NCBI GenBank assembly: GCA_035276605.1
Contig: DATELN010000171.1
Span: forward strand, 1 to 59,661
Direction of reading: 5' to 3'
From: GCA-003244245 sp035276605
GTDB taxonomy: Bacteria > Actinomycetota > Actinomycetes > Mycobacteriales > Pseudonocardiaceae
DNA: 59,661 bases
The notes below the pieces were generated by a model. It ran no database searches. It was given only the letters and a program-made list of their open reading frames with translations, and was not told the origin of the DNA. Of this stretch, positions 31,002-37,952 are shown piece after piece (the first letter of the stretch is position 1; the number at the start of each line of letters is the position of its first letter). Both the position numbers and the translations under genes were made by a program.

Positions 31002-31028
31002 GTTGGGGGCTCTTCAAGAGCCACCAAC
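31002..31028. promoter_or_regulatory. 27-base palindrome, copy B
   Basis: Half-sites GTTGGGGGCTCTT and AAGAGCCACCAAC around one central C; 12 of 13 base pairs match. It sits between the divergent sigma factor (start 30980) and DUF3151 (start 31114) genes, with no gene ending nearby, so it cannot be a terminator. Confidence 0.7.
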
Positions 31029-31113
31029 CCGTCTCTCCGCTGCAGTTAACTGCTACCAACGTCGAGTGCTTTCGGCGTGGTCATGGTGAGACCTTGGACG
31101 GCAGGATGGAGCG

Positions 31114-31530
31114 ATGAACGTGCACGGCAACCTGTTGGGCCCGAACCCGACGTTGCTACCCGAGCAACCCGAGGCCGAGGCGGCGTTGGCAACGGCGAAC
31201 GATCCGGCGACGGTCGCCGCGGCGTATCCGGAGTTCTCCGCCGCGTGGGCGGCGCTGGCGGGGCGGGCCCTCGATGAGGGGGACGCCGTGGCCGGCTACG
31301 CCTTCGCCCGCACTGGCTATCACCGCGGGCTGGACCAACTTCGCCGCGCCGGCTGGAAGGGTCACGGACCGGTGCCCTGGTCGCACAGCGCCAATCGCGG
31401 CTTCCTTCGGGCCCTCGCAGCGTTGGCGCGCGCGGCCGCCGAAATCGGCGAGGATCCCGAAGCTCGACGGTGCCGACAGTTCCTGGATGAATGCGATCCC
31501 GCCGCGGCCGGGGCGCTCGGGCTGGAGTGA
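31114..31530 (+). CDS. DUF3151 family protein
   Basis: Conserved actinobacterial protein, 138 aa, function unknown. Hallmarks: LLGPNPTLLP near residue 7, the ARTGYHRGLDQLRRAGWKGH block (65-84) and PVPWSHSANRGFLRALAAL (86-104), all close to Mycobacterium Rv0360c as recalled. It is predicted soluble and helical, TPR-like in length of helices. AGGATGGAG precedes the ATG. In Mycobacterium the same gene lies near purA; here only the Rv0358-like gene separates them, so gene order is conserved. Confidence 0.85.
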   Translation: MNVHGNLLGPNPTLLPEQPEAEAALATANDPATVAAAYPEFSAAWAALAGRALDEGDAVAGYAFARTGYHRGLDQLRRAGWKGHGPVPWSHSANRGFLRALAALARAAAEIGEDPEARRCRQFLDECDPAAAGALGLE

Positions 31531-31551
31531 CCGCAGGCCGGCGCGCATAGT

Positions 31552-31595
31552 GGGCACGGGGGCGCGACACAGCGAGCACGGGGGCGCGACACACG
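31552..31595. repeat. 22-base tandem repeat, two units
   Basis: Two adjoining 22-base units (31552-31573, 31574-31595) with the core GGGGGCGCGACACA, between convergent genes. The same family occurs at 42021 (reverse orientation) and 43343. Confidence 0.7.
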
Positions 31596-31607
31596 GGGAC
31601 CACGGAG

Positions 31608-32258
31608 TTAGTGGGGGCTGCGGATTAGGCGCCAGTCTTCGGTGTGGCGGTACCAGGTCCAGCGGTCAGTGGTACGGCCAGCGACACCGTCGCGCCATAC
31701 GCCGGTTGGTTGGCAGCCCAACTGCACGGCGCGTCCGGCGGCATGCCGAACCCGGCGCGCGGACAGCCCCCGGCGCGCCACCCGCACCACCAGCCCGAAC
31801 TCGCGGTCCGGTGTGACCTCCAACCGGGAGGCGTGCCCGCGCAGCACCACCTCGTCGTCGCAGTAGACCACCCCATCCAGCGGCGCCACCACGCCACGCC
31901 CGACCAGCACGCCACCGGCATCGTCACGCACCAGCGGTACCGGATGCGGCTCGCCGTACCGCGCGAGCGAGGCCGCCGCCGCGGGTGCGATCGGCAAACC
32001 CCACAGCTGAGCCACCGCCGAGGATGCCTGCACCGCTACATAGCCCACCGGCACCGTCGCCAGGGCCTCGGTGCGCAGCAGCCGCAGCAGCACCGCGGCA
32101 AGGTCAGCATCGGTGCCGCAGACCACCAACCGTCGACCCTCCAGATCGGCCACCACCGAGTCGATTTCCTCGCGGCCAGGACGCGCTGGCACCGCAGTGA
32201 CCGGCCCAGGACCGGGCCAGCGAGCAGACCCGCAGGTCAGCACCACAGGCTCAACCAC
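31608..32258 (-). CDS. Conserved hypothetical (Rv0358-like)
   Basis: 216-aa protein divergent from purA. The central part (about 45-130) is Ala/Val-rich with GRRLVVCGTDADLAAVLLRL and VGYVAVQASSAVAQLWGLP. The length and neighbours match the uncharacterised Rv0358 of Mycobacterium. An N-terminal nucleotide-binding-like fold of NAD-kinase/diacylglycerol-kinase type is possible but not established. No signal or membrane segment. GTG start, with an AGGGGGCTGAG purine-rich sequence overlapping just upstream. Its position next to purA is probably conserved synteny and not evidence of a purine role. Confidence 0.65.
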   Translation of the reverse strand: MVEPVVLTCGSARWPGPGPVTAVPARPGREEIDSVVADLEGRRLVVCGTDADLAAVLLRLLRTEALATVPVGYVAVQASSAVAQLWGLPIAPAAAASLARYGEPHPVPLVRDDAGGVLVGRGVVAPLDGVVYCDDEVVLRGHASRLEVTPDREFGLVVRVARRGLSARRVRHAAGRAVQLGCQPTGVWRDGVAGRTTDRWTWYRHTEDWRLIRSPH

Positions 32259-32322
32259 CTCAGCCCCCTGGAAGGTCTACGCTCGCCTCGGCTCGCCCGA
32301 ACCGACCCCAGTGGAGTACCAC

Positions 32323-33606
32323 ATGCCGACGATCGTGCTGATCGGCGCCCAATGGGGCGACGAAGGCAAAGGCAAGGCCACCGACCTTCTTGGCGAGCGG
32401 GCCCAGTGGGTGGTGCGCTATCAGGGAGGCAACAACGCAGGCCACACCGTGGTGCTACCCGACGGGCAGGACTTCGCGCTGCACCTCATCCCGTCGGGCA
32501 TCCTCACCCCCGGGGTAACCAACATCATCGGCAACGGCGTGGTGGTGGACCCCGGTGTGCTGCTCGACGAGCTGGCCACCTTACAAGCCCGCAACGTCGA
32601 TACCGAGCGGCTGCTGATCTCCGCTGATACGCATTTGATCATGCCTTACCACGTCGAAATCGACCGGGTGACCGAGCGTTACCTAGGCAAGTCCAAGATC
32701 GGCACGACCGGACGTGGGATCGGACCGGCCTATCAGGACAAGGTGGCGCGGGTGGGGGTACGGGTTCAGGACCTGCTGGACGAGAAAATCCTGCGGCAGA
32801 AAGTCGAAGTTGCGCTGGAATTCAAAAACCAGGTTCTGGTCAAGGTCTACAACAGGCGGGCCCTGGATGCCGAACACGTGGTGGACACCGTGCTGGAACA
32901 AGGCGCCCGCTTCGCGCATCGAATCGCCGACACCAGGCTGCTCCTCGACCAAGCGCTACGGCGCGGCGAGACGGTGCTGCTCGAGGGCAGCCAGGGGACC
33001 TTGCTCGACGTCGACCACGGCACCTACCCCTTCGTCACCTCATCCAACCCGACCGCAGGGGGCGCCTGCGCGGGCGCCGGCATCGGCCCGACGAAGATCA
33101 CCGCAGTCGTGGGCATCCTCAAGGCGTACACGACGCGAGTGGGTTCGGGTCCGTTTCCGACCGAGCTGCACGACGCCATGGGCGAGCGATTGCGTAAGGC
33201 CGGCGGAGAGATCGGGGTCACCACCGGCCGAGCCCGGCGGGTCGGTTGGTTCGACGCGGTGATCGGGCGATACGCGGCGCGGGTGAACGGCATCACCGAC
33301 TTCTTCCTGACCAAGCTGGACGTGCTGTCCGGTCTGGAGACCGTGCCGGTTTGCGTGGCCTACGACGTCAACGGCCGGCGCACCGACGAGATGCCGATGA
33401 CTCAGACCGACGTGCACCATGCGGTCCCGGTGTATGAGGAGATGCCCGGCTGGTGGGAGGACCTGTCGCAGTGCCGCACCCTCGACGAGCTGCCGCCCAA
33501 TGCCCGTGCCTACGTAACCCGGCTCGAGCAACTCTGTGGAGCCCGCATCTCAGCGATCGGCGTCGGCCCAGGCCGCGACCAGACCATTACCCTGCACGCC
33601 TTCTAA
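32323..33606 (+). CDS. purA: Adenylosuccinate synthetase
   Basis: Makes adenylosuccinate from IMP, GTP and aspartate, the first committed AMP step; 427 aa, full length. The GTP-binding QWGDEGKGK (10-18) with catalytic Asp13, the GNNAGHT loop (catalytic His41) and GTTGRGIGP are intact; VTTGRARRVGW and the C-terminal GVGPGRDQTI complete the signature. ATG 32323 follows GTGGAG and fits the MPTIVLIGAQWGDEGK N-terminus; the frame is open further upstream but those residues are Arg/Pro/Ser-rich. TACGCT at 32278 may be its -10. The partner enzyme purB is 11 kb downstream and purD lies between, so the purine genes are scattered. Confidence 0.97.
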   Translation: MPTIVLIGAQWGDEGKGKATDLLGERAQWVVRYQGGNNAGHTVVLPDGQDFALHLIPSGILTPGVTNIIGNGVVVDPGVLLDELATLQARNVDTERLLISADTHLIMPYHVEIDRVTERYLGKSKIGTTGRGIGPAYQDKVARVGVRVQDLLDEKILRQKVEVALEFKNQVLVKVYNRRALDAEHVVDTVLEQGARFAHRIADTRLLLDQALRRGETVLLEGSQGTLLDVDHGTYPFVTSSNPTAGGACAGAGIGPTKITAVVGILKAYTTRVGSGPFPTELHDAMGERLRKAGGEIGVTTGRARRVGWFDAVIGRYAARVNGITDFFLTKLDVLSGLETVPVCVAYDVNGRRTDEMPMTQTDVHHAVPVYEEMPGWWEDLSQCRTLDELPPNARAYVTRLEQLCGARISAIGVGPGRDQTITLHAF

Positions 33607-33627
33607 TCCCCGCCCCGTCGGGATTAG

Positions 33628-35199
33628 TTAACGGCGGCTGAGCATGGCTTCTTCGAGGTCTAGGTCGCGCAGCGTGCGGGACAGGACTTCGTCGTTGATG
33701 CGGCCGGTGTCACGCAAGCCCACCAGCGTTTCGCGCTCGGCCGCCAGCATTTCCAGCCGCAACCGGCGGTAGATGACGCTGGGAGCTTCACCGAGCTCGG
33801 TTTGGGGACGCCCGAGCCGCTCCCAGACGCTGTGACTACGGTGCTCGGCGAGCTTGCGCAACCGGGCCGTCACCGAGTCGGGTACTCCATCCGAAGCAGT
33901 CTCCAGCCGTTCCAGGGCGGCTTGCGTCGCAGCATGAACGGCATCCGCTTCGGCCAGCGCGTCCTGGAAGGACTCGCGACCCTCAATGCCGAGGCGACCG
34001 ATCACCCAGGGCAGCGTGAGGCCATGCAGCAGCAGGGTTGCCACGGTGACGCAAAACGCCAGAAAGATGATCTCGGCCCGCCCCGGGAACGCAGTGCCGG
34101 TCTCGGTGACCCGGGGGATCGCCGACGCCGCAGCCAGCGTGACCACGCCGCGCATCCCCGCCCAGGAGATCACCGCCGGAACCTGCCACTGGGGCGCCGG
34201 ATCCCGGGTCCGCAGCCGGCGCGACAGCAGTCGGGGCAGGTACGTCGCCGGGAACACCCACACCACCCGTGCCAGCACCACCGTCGCAATCACCGCCGCC
34301 GCGGCGATCAGTAGCGGACCGACGGCACTTACCCCACTGACCACCGCCGGTAGTTGCAACCCGATCAACGCGAAGACGAACGCTTCGAGCACCGTGTCCG
34401 CGGCTTGCCACACGGCCTGGTCCAGTAACCGAGTGCCGTAGCCGGCTTGGGGGGCGTGATGGCCCAGGTACAGCCCGGTCACCACCACCGCGAGCACCCC
34501 GGAGCTGTGCATCTGTTCGGCCAGAGCGTAGGCGGCGAACGGCACTACCAGACCCAACGCGCTTTCCAGCTTGGGCTCGTGCAGTCGCAGCCGCACCTGA
34601 TGCACTACCCGGCCGAGCACCGCACCCAGCACCACACCGCCGGCCGCGGTGACCACAAAGCCACCCAGCCCGGACCACAGCGAGAATCCGGTGCCGACAG
34701 CGGCGGCTACCGCGACGCGCAACGCGGTCAGCGCGGTGGCGTCGTTGAACAGGCTCTCCCCGGTGAGCAGCGTCATCACCCGGCGGGGTAAGCCCAGACG
34801 CCGTCCGATGGCCACCGCAGCCACCGCATCCGGCGGCGCGACTACCGCCGCCAACGCCAAAGCCGACGGCAACGGCAGTCCGGGCACCAACCACCAGGCG
34901 ACCAACCCGACACACCCGATGTTGAACAGCACCAAGCCGACGGCGAGCAGCGCGATCGGCCGAAGATTCGCCTTGATCTGGATGGCCGAGCTGTCCAGCG
35001 CGGCGGAGTACAGCAGCGGCGGCAAGATCCCGTACAGCACCAGGTCCGGGTCGAGCTGATAAATGGGCACGCCGGGGATCTGCGAGATGGCCAATCCCGC
35101 CACGACTAGCGTGAGCGGTGCGGGGACGCGCAACCGGCGACTTGCTGCGGTCAGCAGCAACGCGCCGAGCACCAGCAGGATCAGCCGCATACCCTCCAT
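33628..35199 (-). CDS. Na+/H+ antiporter (CPA1 type)
   Basis: Monovalent cation/proton antiporter of the CPA1/NhaP branch, 523 aa. About 12 membrane helices fill residues 1-410. The ion-binding AAVVAPPDAVAAVAIGRR stretch and GESLFNDATALTALRVAV hold the ND/DD-type aspartates expected for the family. The C-terminal ~110 residues are cytosolic, helical and charged. Start at ATG 35199 is chosen over the open frame to 35319; ATG 35190 is possible. It diverges, with 43 bases between starts, from a UBP zinc-finger gene, a pairing that recurs in actinomycetes, where the finger is sometimes fused to the antiporter. Confidence 0.88.
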   Translation of the reverse strand: MEGMRLILLVLGALLLTAASRRLRVPAPLTLVVAGLAISQIPGVPIYQLDPDLVLYGILPPLLYSAALDSSAIQIKANLRPIALLAVGLVLFNIGCVGLVAWWLVPGLPLPSALALAAVVAPPDAVAAVAIGRRLGLPRRVMTLLTGESLFNDATALTALRVAVAAAVGTGFSLWSGLGGFVVTAAGGVVLGAVLGRVVHQVRLRLHEPKLESALGLVVPFAAYALAEQMHSSGVLAVVVTGLYLGHHAPQAGYGTRLLDQAVWQAADTVLEAFVFALIGLQLPAVVSGVSAVGPLLIAAAAVIATVVLARVVWVFPATYLPRLLSRRLRTRDPAPQWQVPAVISWAGMRGVVTLAAASAIPRVTETGTAFPGRAEIIFLAFCVTVATLLLHGLTLPWVIGRLGIEGRESFQDALAEADAVHAATQAALERLETASDGVPDSVTARLRKLAEHRSHSVWERLGRPQTELGEAPSVIYRRLRLEMLAAERETLVGLRDTGRINDEVLSRTLRDLDLEEAMLSRR

Positions 35200-35242
35200 G
35201 AGGCCAGCATGCACGCTGCTATCAGAGCTGGGGATCGGTTCA

Positions 35243-35506
35243 ATGACCTGTGAACACGTGGCGCAGCTACCCAACCCGGCTCCGGAGCCACCACAGCCGG
35301 TCAGCTGCGAGGACTGCATTGCGCTCGGCGAGTCGGTGTGGGCCCATCTGCGGATGTGTCTGACCTGCGGGCATGTGGGCTGCTGCGACTCCAGCCCGCA
35401 CCGGCACGCGACGGCGCACTATCACCGCTTCGAACACCCGGTGATGCGCTCAGCTGAGCCCGGTGAGACCTGGCGCTGGTGCTTCCGCGACCAACGCCTG
35501 GTCTGA
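35243..35506 (+). CDS. UBP-type zinc-finger protein
   Basis: 87 aa, essentially one UBP (ZnF-UBP) domain. Ligands in order: C3 and H5, the pair in CEDC, CLTC near 46-49, HVGCCDSS, and the HRHATAHYHRFEHP histidines. In eukaryotes the fold reads the ubiquitin tail; in bacteria without ubiquitin the role is unknown. Divergent from the Na+/H+ antiporter 43 bases away, which fits a regulatory or accessory role for that transporter. The ATG is the first after the divergent region; upstream frame residues lack Cys/His ligands. A strong hairpin ends its transcript. Confidence 0.85.
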   Translation: MTCEHVAQLPNPAPEPPQPVSCEDCIALGESVWAHLRMCLTCGHVGCCDSSPHRHATAHYHRFEHPVMRSAEPGETWRWCFRDQRLV

Positions 35507-35519
35507 CCAGAGCATTGTT

Positions 35520-35561
35520 GTCGCCGAGTTCGACGCGACCATAGTGGTCGAACTCGGCGAC
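35520..35561. terminator. Hairpin between convergent genes
   Basis: GTCGCCGAGTTCGAC (35520-35534) and its exact complement GTCGAACTCGGCGAC (35547-35561) with a 12-base loop, between the UBP gene and the small Cys gene. Its arm sequence is shared with the hairpin at 45542. Confidence 0.75.
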
Positions 35562-35577
35562 GTCAGGGTGGTGCGGA

Positions 35578-35787
35578 TCAGACGACGGCGTCCAGCGCGC
35601 CACTCTTGGCTTGGGCGAGCAGGTCGCCGAACTGTGCGGCGCTCATCCGGACCCGGGAGCCGAAGTCGTCGGTGAGCACGACGCGCTGCTCGGGAGGGGC
35701 GGATTCATCGACGAACAGTTGCGGGCAGCCGCATCCGCACTCGCCGCAGAACGTGGCGATCGGCTGGGTGGGGGAGATCTCAAGCAT
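35578..35787 (-). CDS. Small Cys-rich (DUF397-like?) protein
   Basis: 69 aa. The N-terminal half has a tight Cys cluster C14, C17, C19, C21 (FCGECGCGCPQLF) that could bind a metal. The second half, with VVLTDDFGSRVRMSAAQFGDLLAQAKSG, resembles the C-terminal part of DUF397, small proteins that partner XRE-type regulators in actinomycetes; this resemblance is by eye. It is divergent from the XRE-TPR gene with 69 bases between starts, supporting a paired function. GGAGGT precedes the ATG at good spacing. Confidence 0.7.
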   Translation of the reverse strand: MLEISPTQPIATFCGECGCGCPQLFVDESAPPEQRVVLTDDFGSRVRMSAAQFGDLLAQAKSGALDAVV

Positions 35788-35856
35788 GGTAAACCTCCGG
35801 TGTCTTTGCCTGACTATCCGAAAGTACTGGCGTAGCTACACTGCGCAGGACCCCTC

Positions 35857-37185
35857 ATGGTGTGGCGCCTGACACTTGACAGGCATTCGGAGAGCGTTTT
35901 GGCCAACTTTGCCGACTTGCTGACCGGTCGGGCGTCGCGCCGAGCGCTGGCGCGACGCGATATCGCTGCCGTGTACCGCATGCTGCGCGACGTGGGGATC
36001 AGCCAGGCCAGCATCGCGCAGGCTACTGGGCAAAAGCAGTCGGAGGTCTCTGAAATCATCTCCGGCCGCCAGGTGCAGTCGGTTGTCCTGCTGGAACGAA
36101 TTGCGGACGGCCTGGGAGTACCCCGCGGCTGGATGGGGCTGGCGTACGAACCAGACTCAACGCTCGTGGTCCAGCAAGATCCGCAGGCCGGCGACCTCAG
36201 TGACGCCAACCTGCTGCGGCATGCCGTCACTGTGCTGCAGGGTAGGCCGGTGCTCGGTCCCGCTGACCCAATCCGGGTTAGGAACAGGCCGACTCCGGTG
36301 CCACGCCGGGCTGGACCGAGCGATATCGCTCAGGTGGCGGCCACCACGCAGCGGCTCGGTCAGCTCGCTCGTGATCTTGGTGGTGTTCCGATGAGCAGCG
36401 CACTCACTGCGCATAGCCAAGCCAGTGAGGCACTGTTGAGCGCGAGCATGGGCGAACCGGTCAGGGGGCAATTGCTCGCCGCGTTGTCCGACGCCCATCG
36501 GGCTGCCGGTTGCGCCGCTGCGGATGCCGGACTGCGTGAACTCGCCCAGCAGCATCATGTCCGCAGCATGGACTGCGCGGGGGAAGCGGGTGACATGCTG
36601 CGAGCGGTGGTTGCCCTAGATGAATTGGGCTGGCTGGAGCTTGGCATCGGCCAGCCGAATGAGGCCTTGAAGCTGTTTCAGCTCGGCGCGGCGGCCGCGA
36701 GCAGCGCCGTGGCCCGCTTCAGGCTGGAGTATCACTGCGCCTACGCACTGGCGCTCCTCGGTGTGGCCAACGAAGCGATCGCGGCCCTGCGCCGGGCGGA
36801 CGATTCCTACCAGGCGGCGAGCAATGAACTGCCGCCGTGGGACGACTTTGCCGCTGCCATATCGCATGTGGAGGGTTGCACATATTTCGCCCTCGGACGT
36901 TTCATCCGAGCCGCGGAAGCCCTGTCTGCCGCCATGGACGGGGCGAGTCATACCGTGGGGTGCACGGTGAGCAACTCAGGCCTGCTCGCAGCTGCGCAAC
37001 TGCGCAGCGGCGAACTCGGGTCAGGGTTGCGCACCGCGCAGCGGGTGGTCAGGTTGGCGAAGAGCCTGCGTTCCGTGTGGATACGGCACAGCCTCGCGCC
37101 GTTGCAGGAAGCGGCGGCGGCTCGGCGGGACTCGGCCTGCCAGGACCTGGCCCGTGAGGTAGCACTACTGCGCAGCGCAGCATGA
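35857..37185 (+). CDS. XRE-family regulator with TPR domain
   Basis: 442 aa. The N-terminal helix-turn-helix (about 36-92; SQASIAQATGQKQSEVSEII, then LLERIADGLGVPRGWMGLAY) is followed by a linker rich in Pro and Arg and a long all-helical C-terminal part (about 170-440) of TPR type. Such regulators bind DNA as dimers and are often co-encoded with a small partner. Here that candidate is the divergent Cys-rich gene. The methyltransferase gene overlaps its end by four bases (ATGA), so both are one operon. Whether it senses nutrients or a cellular peptide is unknown. Confidence 0.88.
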   Translation: MVWRLTLDRHSESVLANFADLLTGRASRRALARRDIAAVYRMLRDVGISQASIAQATGQKQSEVSEIISGRQVQSVVLLERIADGLGVPRGWMGLAYEPDSTLVVQQDPQAGDLSDANLLRHAVTVLQGRPVLGPADPIRVRNRPTPVPRRAGPSDIAQVAATTQRLGQLARDLGGVPMSSALTAHSQASEALLSASMGEPVRGQLLAALSDAHRAAGCAAADAGLRELAQQHHVRSMDCAGEAGDMLRAVVALDELGWLELGIGQPNEALKLFQLGAAAASSAVARFRLEYHCAYALALLGVANEAIAALRRADDSYQAASNELPPWDDFAAAISHVEGCTYFALGRFIRAAEALSAAMDGASHTVGCTVSNSGLLAAAQLRSGELGSGLRTAQRVVRLAKSLRSVWIRHSLAPLQEAAAARRDSACQDLAREVALLRSAA

Positions 37186-37952
37186 CTGAGGACAGGAAGG
37201 CTGCCGCGCAGCTGTGGGGATCGGCGGACTACTCCGGTTTGGCGCAGCGACTGGAGCCGGCGGCGGACGCGCTGGTCGACGCGGCCGTACCCCAACCCGG
37301 TGAGCATGTTCTGGATGTCGCGGCCGGCACTGGAAACGTGGCGATCCGAGCCGCCGCGCGTGGTGCTCAGGTCATCGCGGCTGACATCGCCCCGCGGATG
37401 GTGCAGTTGGGCCGGGAGCGAACTGGACCCACGGTTGAGTGGATCGAGGCTGACGTTGAGGACCTCCCGCTGCCCGACCACAGCGTCGACGTGGTCCTGT
37501 CCGCCTTCGGCGTGATCTTCGCCCCTCGGCCCGAGGTCGCCTTGGCGCAGCTGCGTCGAGTGCTCAAGCCGGGTGGCCGGCTGGCCGTCACCGCCTGGAC
37601 TGCCGACGGCTATATAGCCCAGCGGGCCGCGATCATCAAGCAGTTCGTGCCCCCGGACCCCGCCGCCCCCGACAGCCTGAGCTGGGGTGACCCGGCCATC
37701 CTGGAGCAACGGTTGGCGACCGAGTTCACCGATATCAGTATTGAGCGCCGCTCGCTGCCCTGGCATTTTGACTCGCCTCAACAGATGACCGCGTTCTACG
37801 ACGCGCACTCGGCGGCCTACATCGCCGCCAAGGAGGCGGCCGGCGATCGGGCCGAGGACATGGCCGCAGCGATCGAGCGGCACGCATCCCCCGACGGTGG
37901 CCCGGTGTGGTTGGAGGCGACGTACCTGCTGGGGAAGGCGTTAGCGCGGTAA
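37182..37952 (+). CDS. Class I SAM methyltransferase
   Basis: S-adenosylmethionine-dependent methyltransferase, 256 aa. Motif I VLDVAAGTGNVAI (about 43-55), the acidic VIAADIAPRMVQLG loop and PDHSVDVVLSAFGVIF are those of the UbiE/COQ5-like branch. The acceptor cannot be deduced. It overlaps the XRE gene by four bases and its end overlaps the convergent GGDEF-EAL gene by 12 bases, which fits tightly packed 3' ends. Translational coupling to the regulator suggests that the enzyme works under or modifies part of that regulator's response. Confidence 0.85.
   Translation: MTEDRKAAAQLWGSADYSGLAQRLEPAADALVDAAVPQPGEHVLDVAAGTGNVAIRAAARGAQVIAADIAPRMVQLGRERTGPTVEWIEADVEDLPLPDHSVDVVLSAFGVIFAPRPEVALAQLRRVLKPGGRLAVTAWTADGYIAQRAAIIKQFVPPDPAAPDSLSWGDPAILEQRLATEFTDISIERRSLPWHFDSPQQMTAFYDAHSAAYIAAKEAAGDRAEDMAAAIERHASPDGGPVWLEATYLLGKALAR

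Noticed and set aside
31552..31595. CRISPR-like repeats
   Set aside because: Units are directly adjacent with no spacers, only two or three copies, and no cas gene is near.
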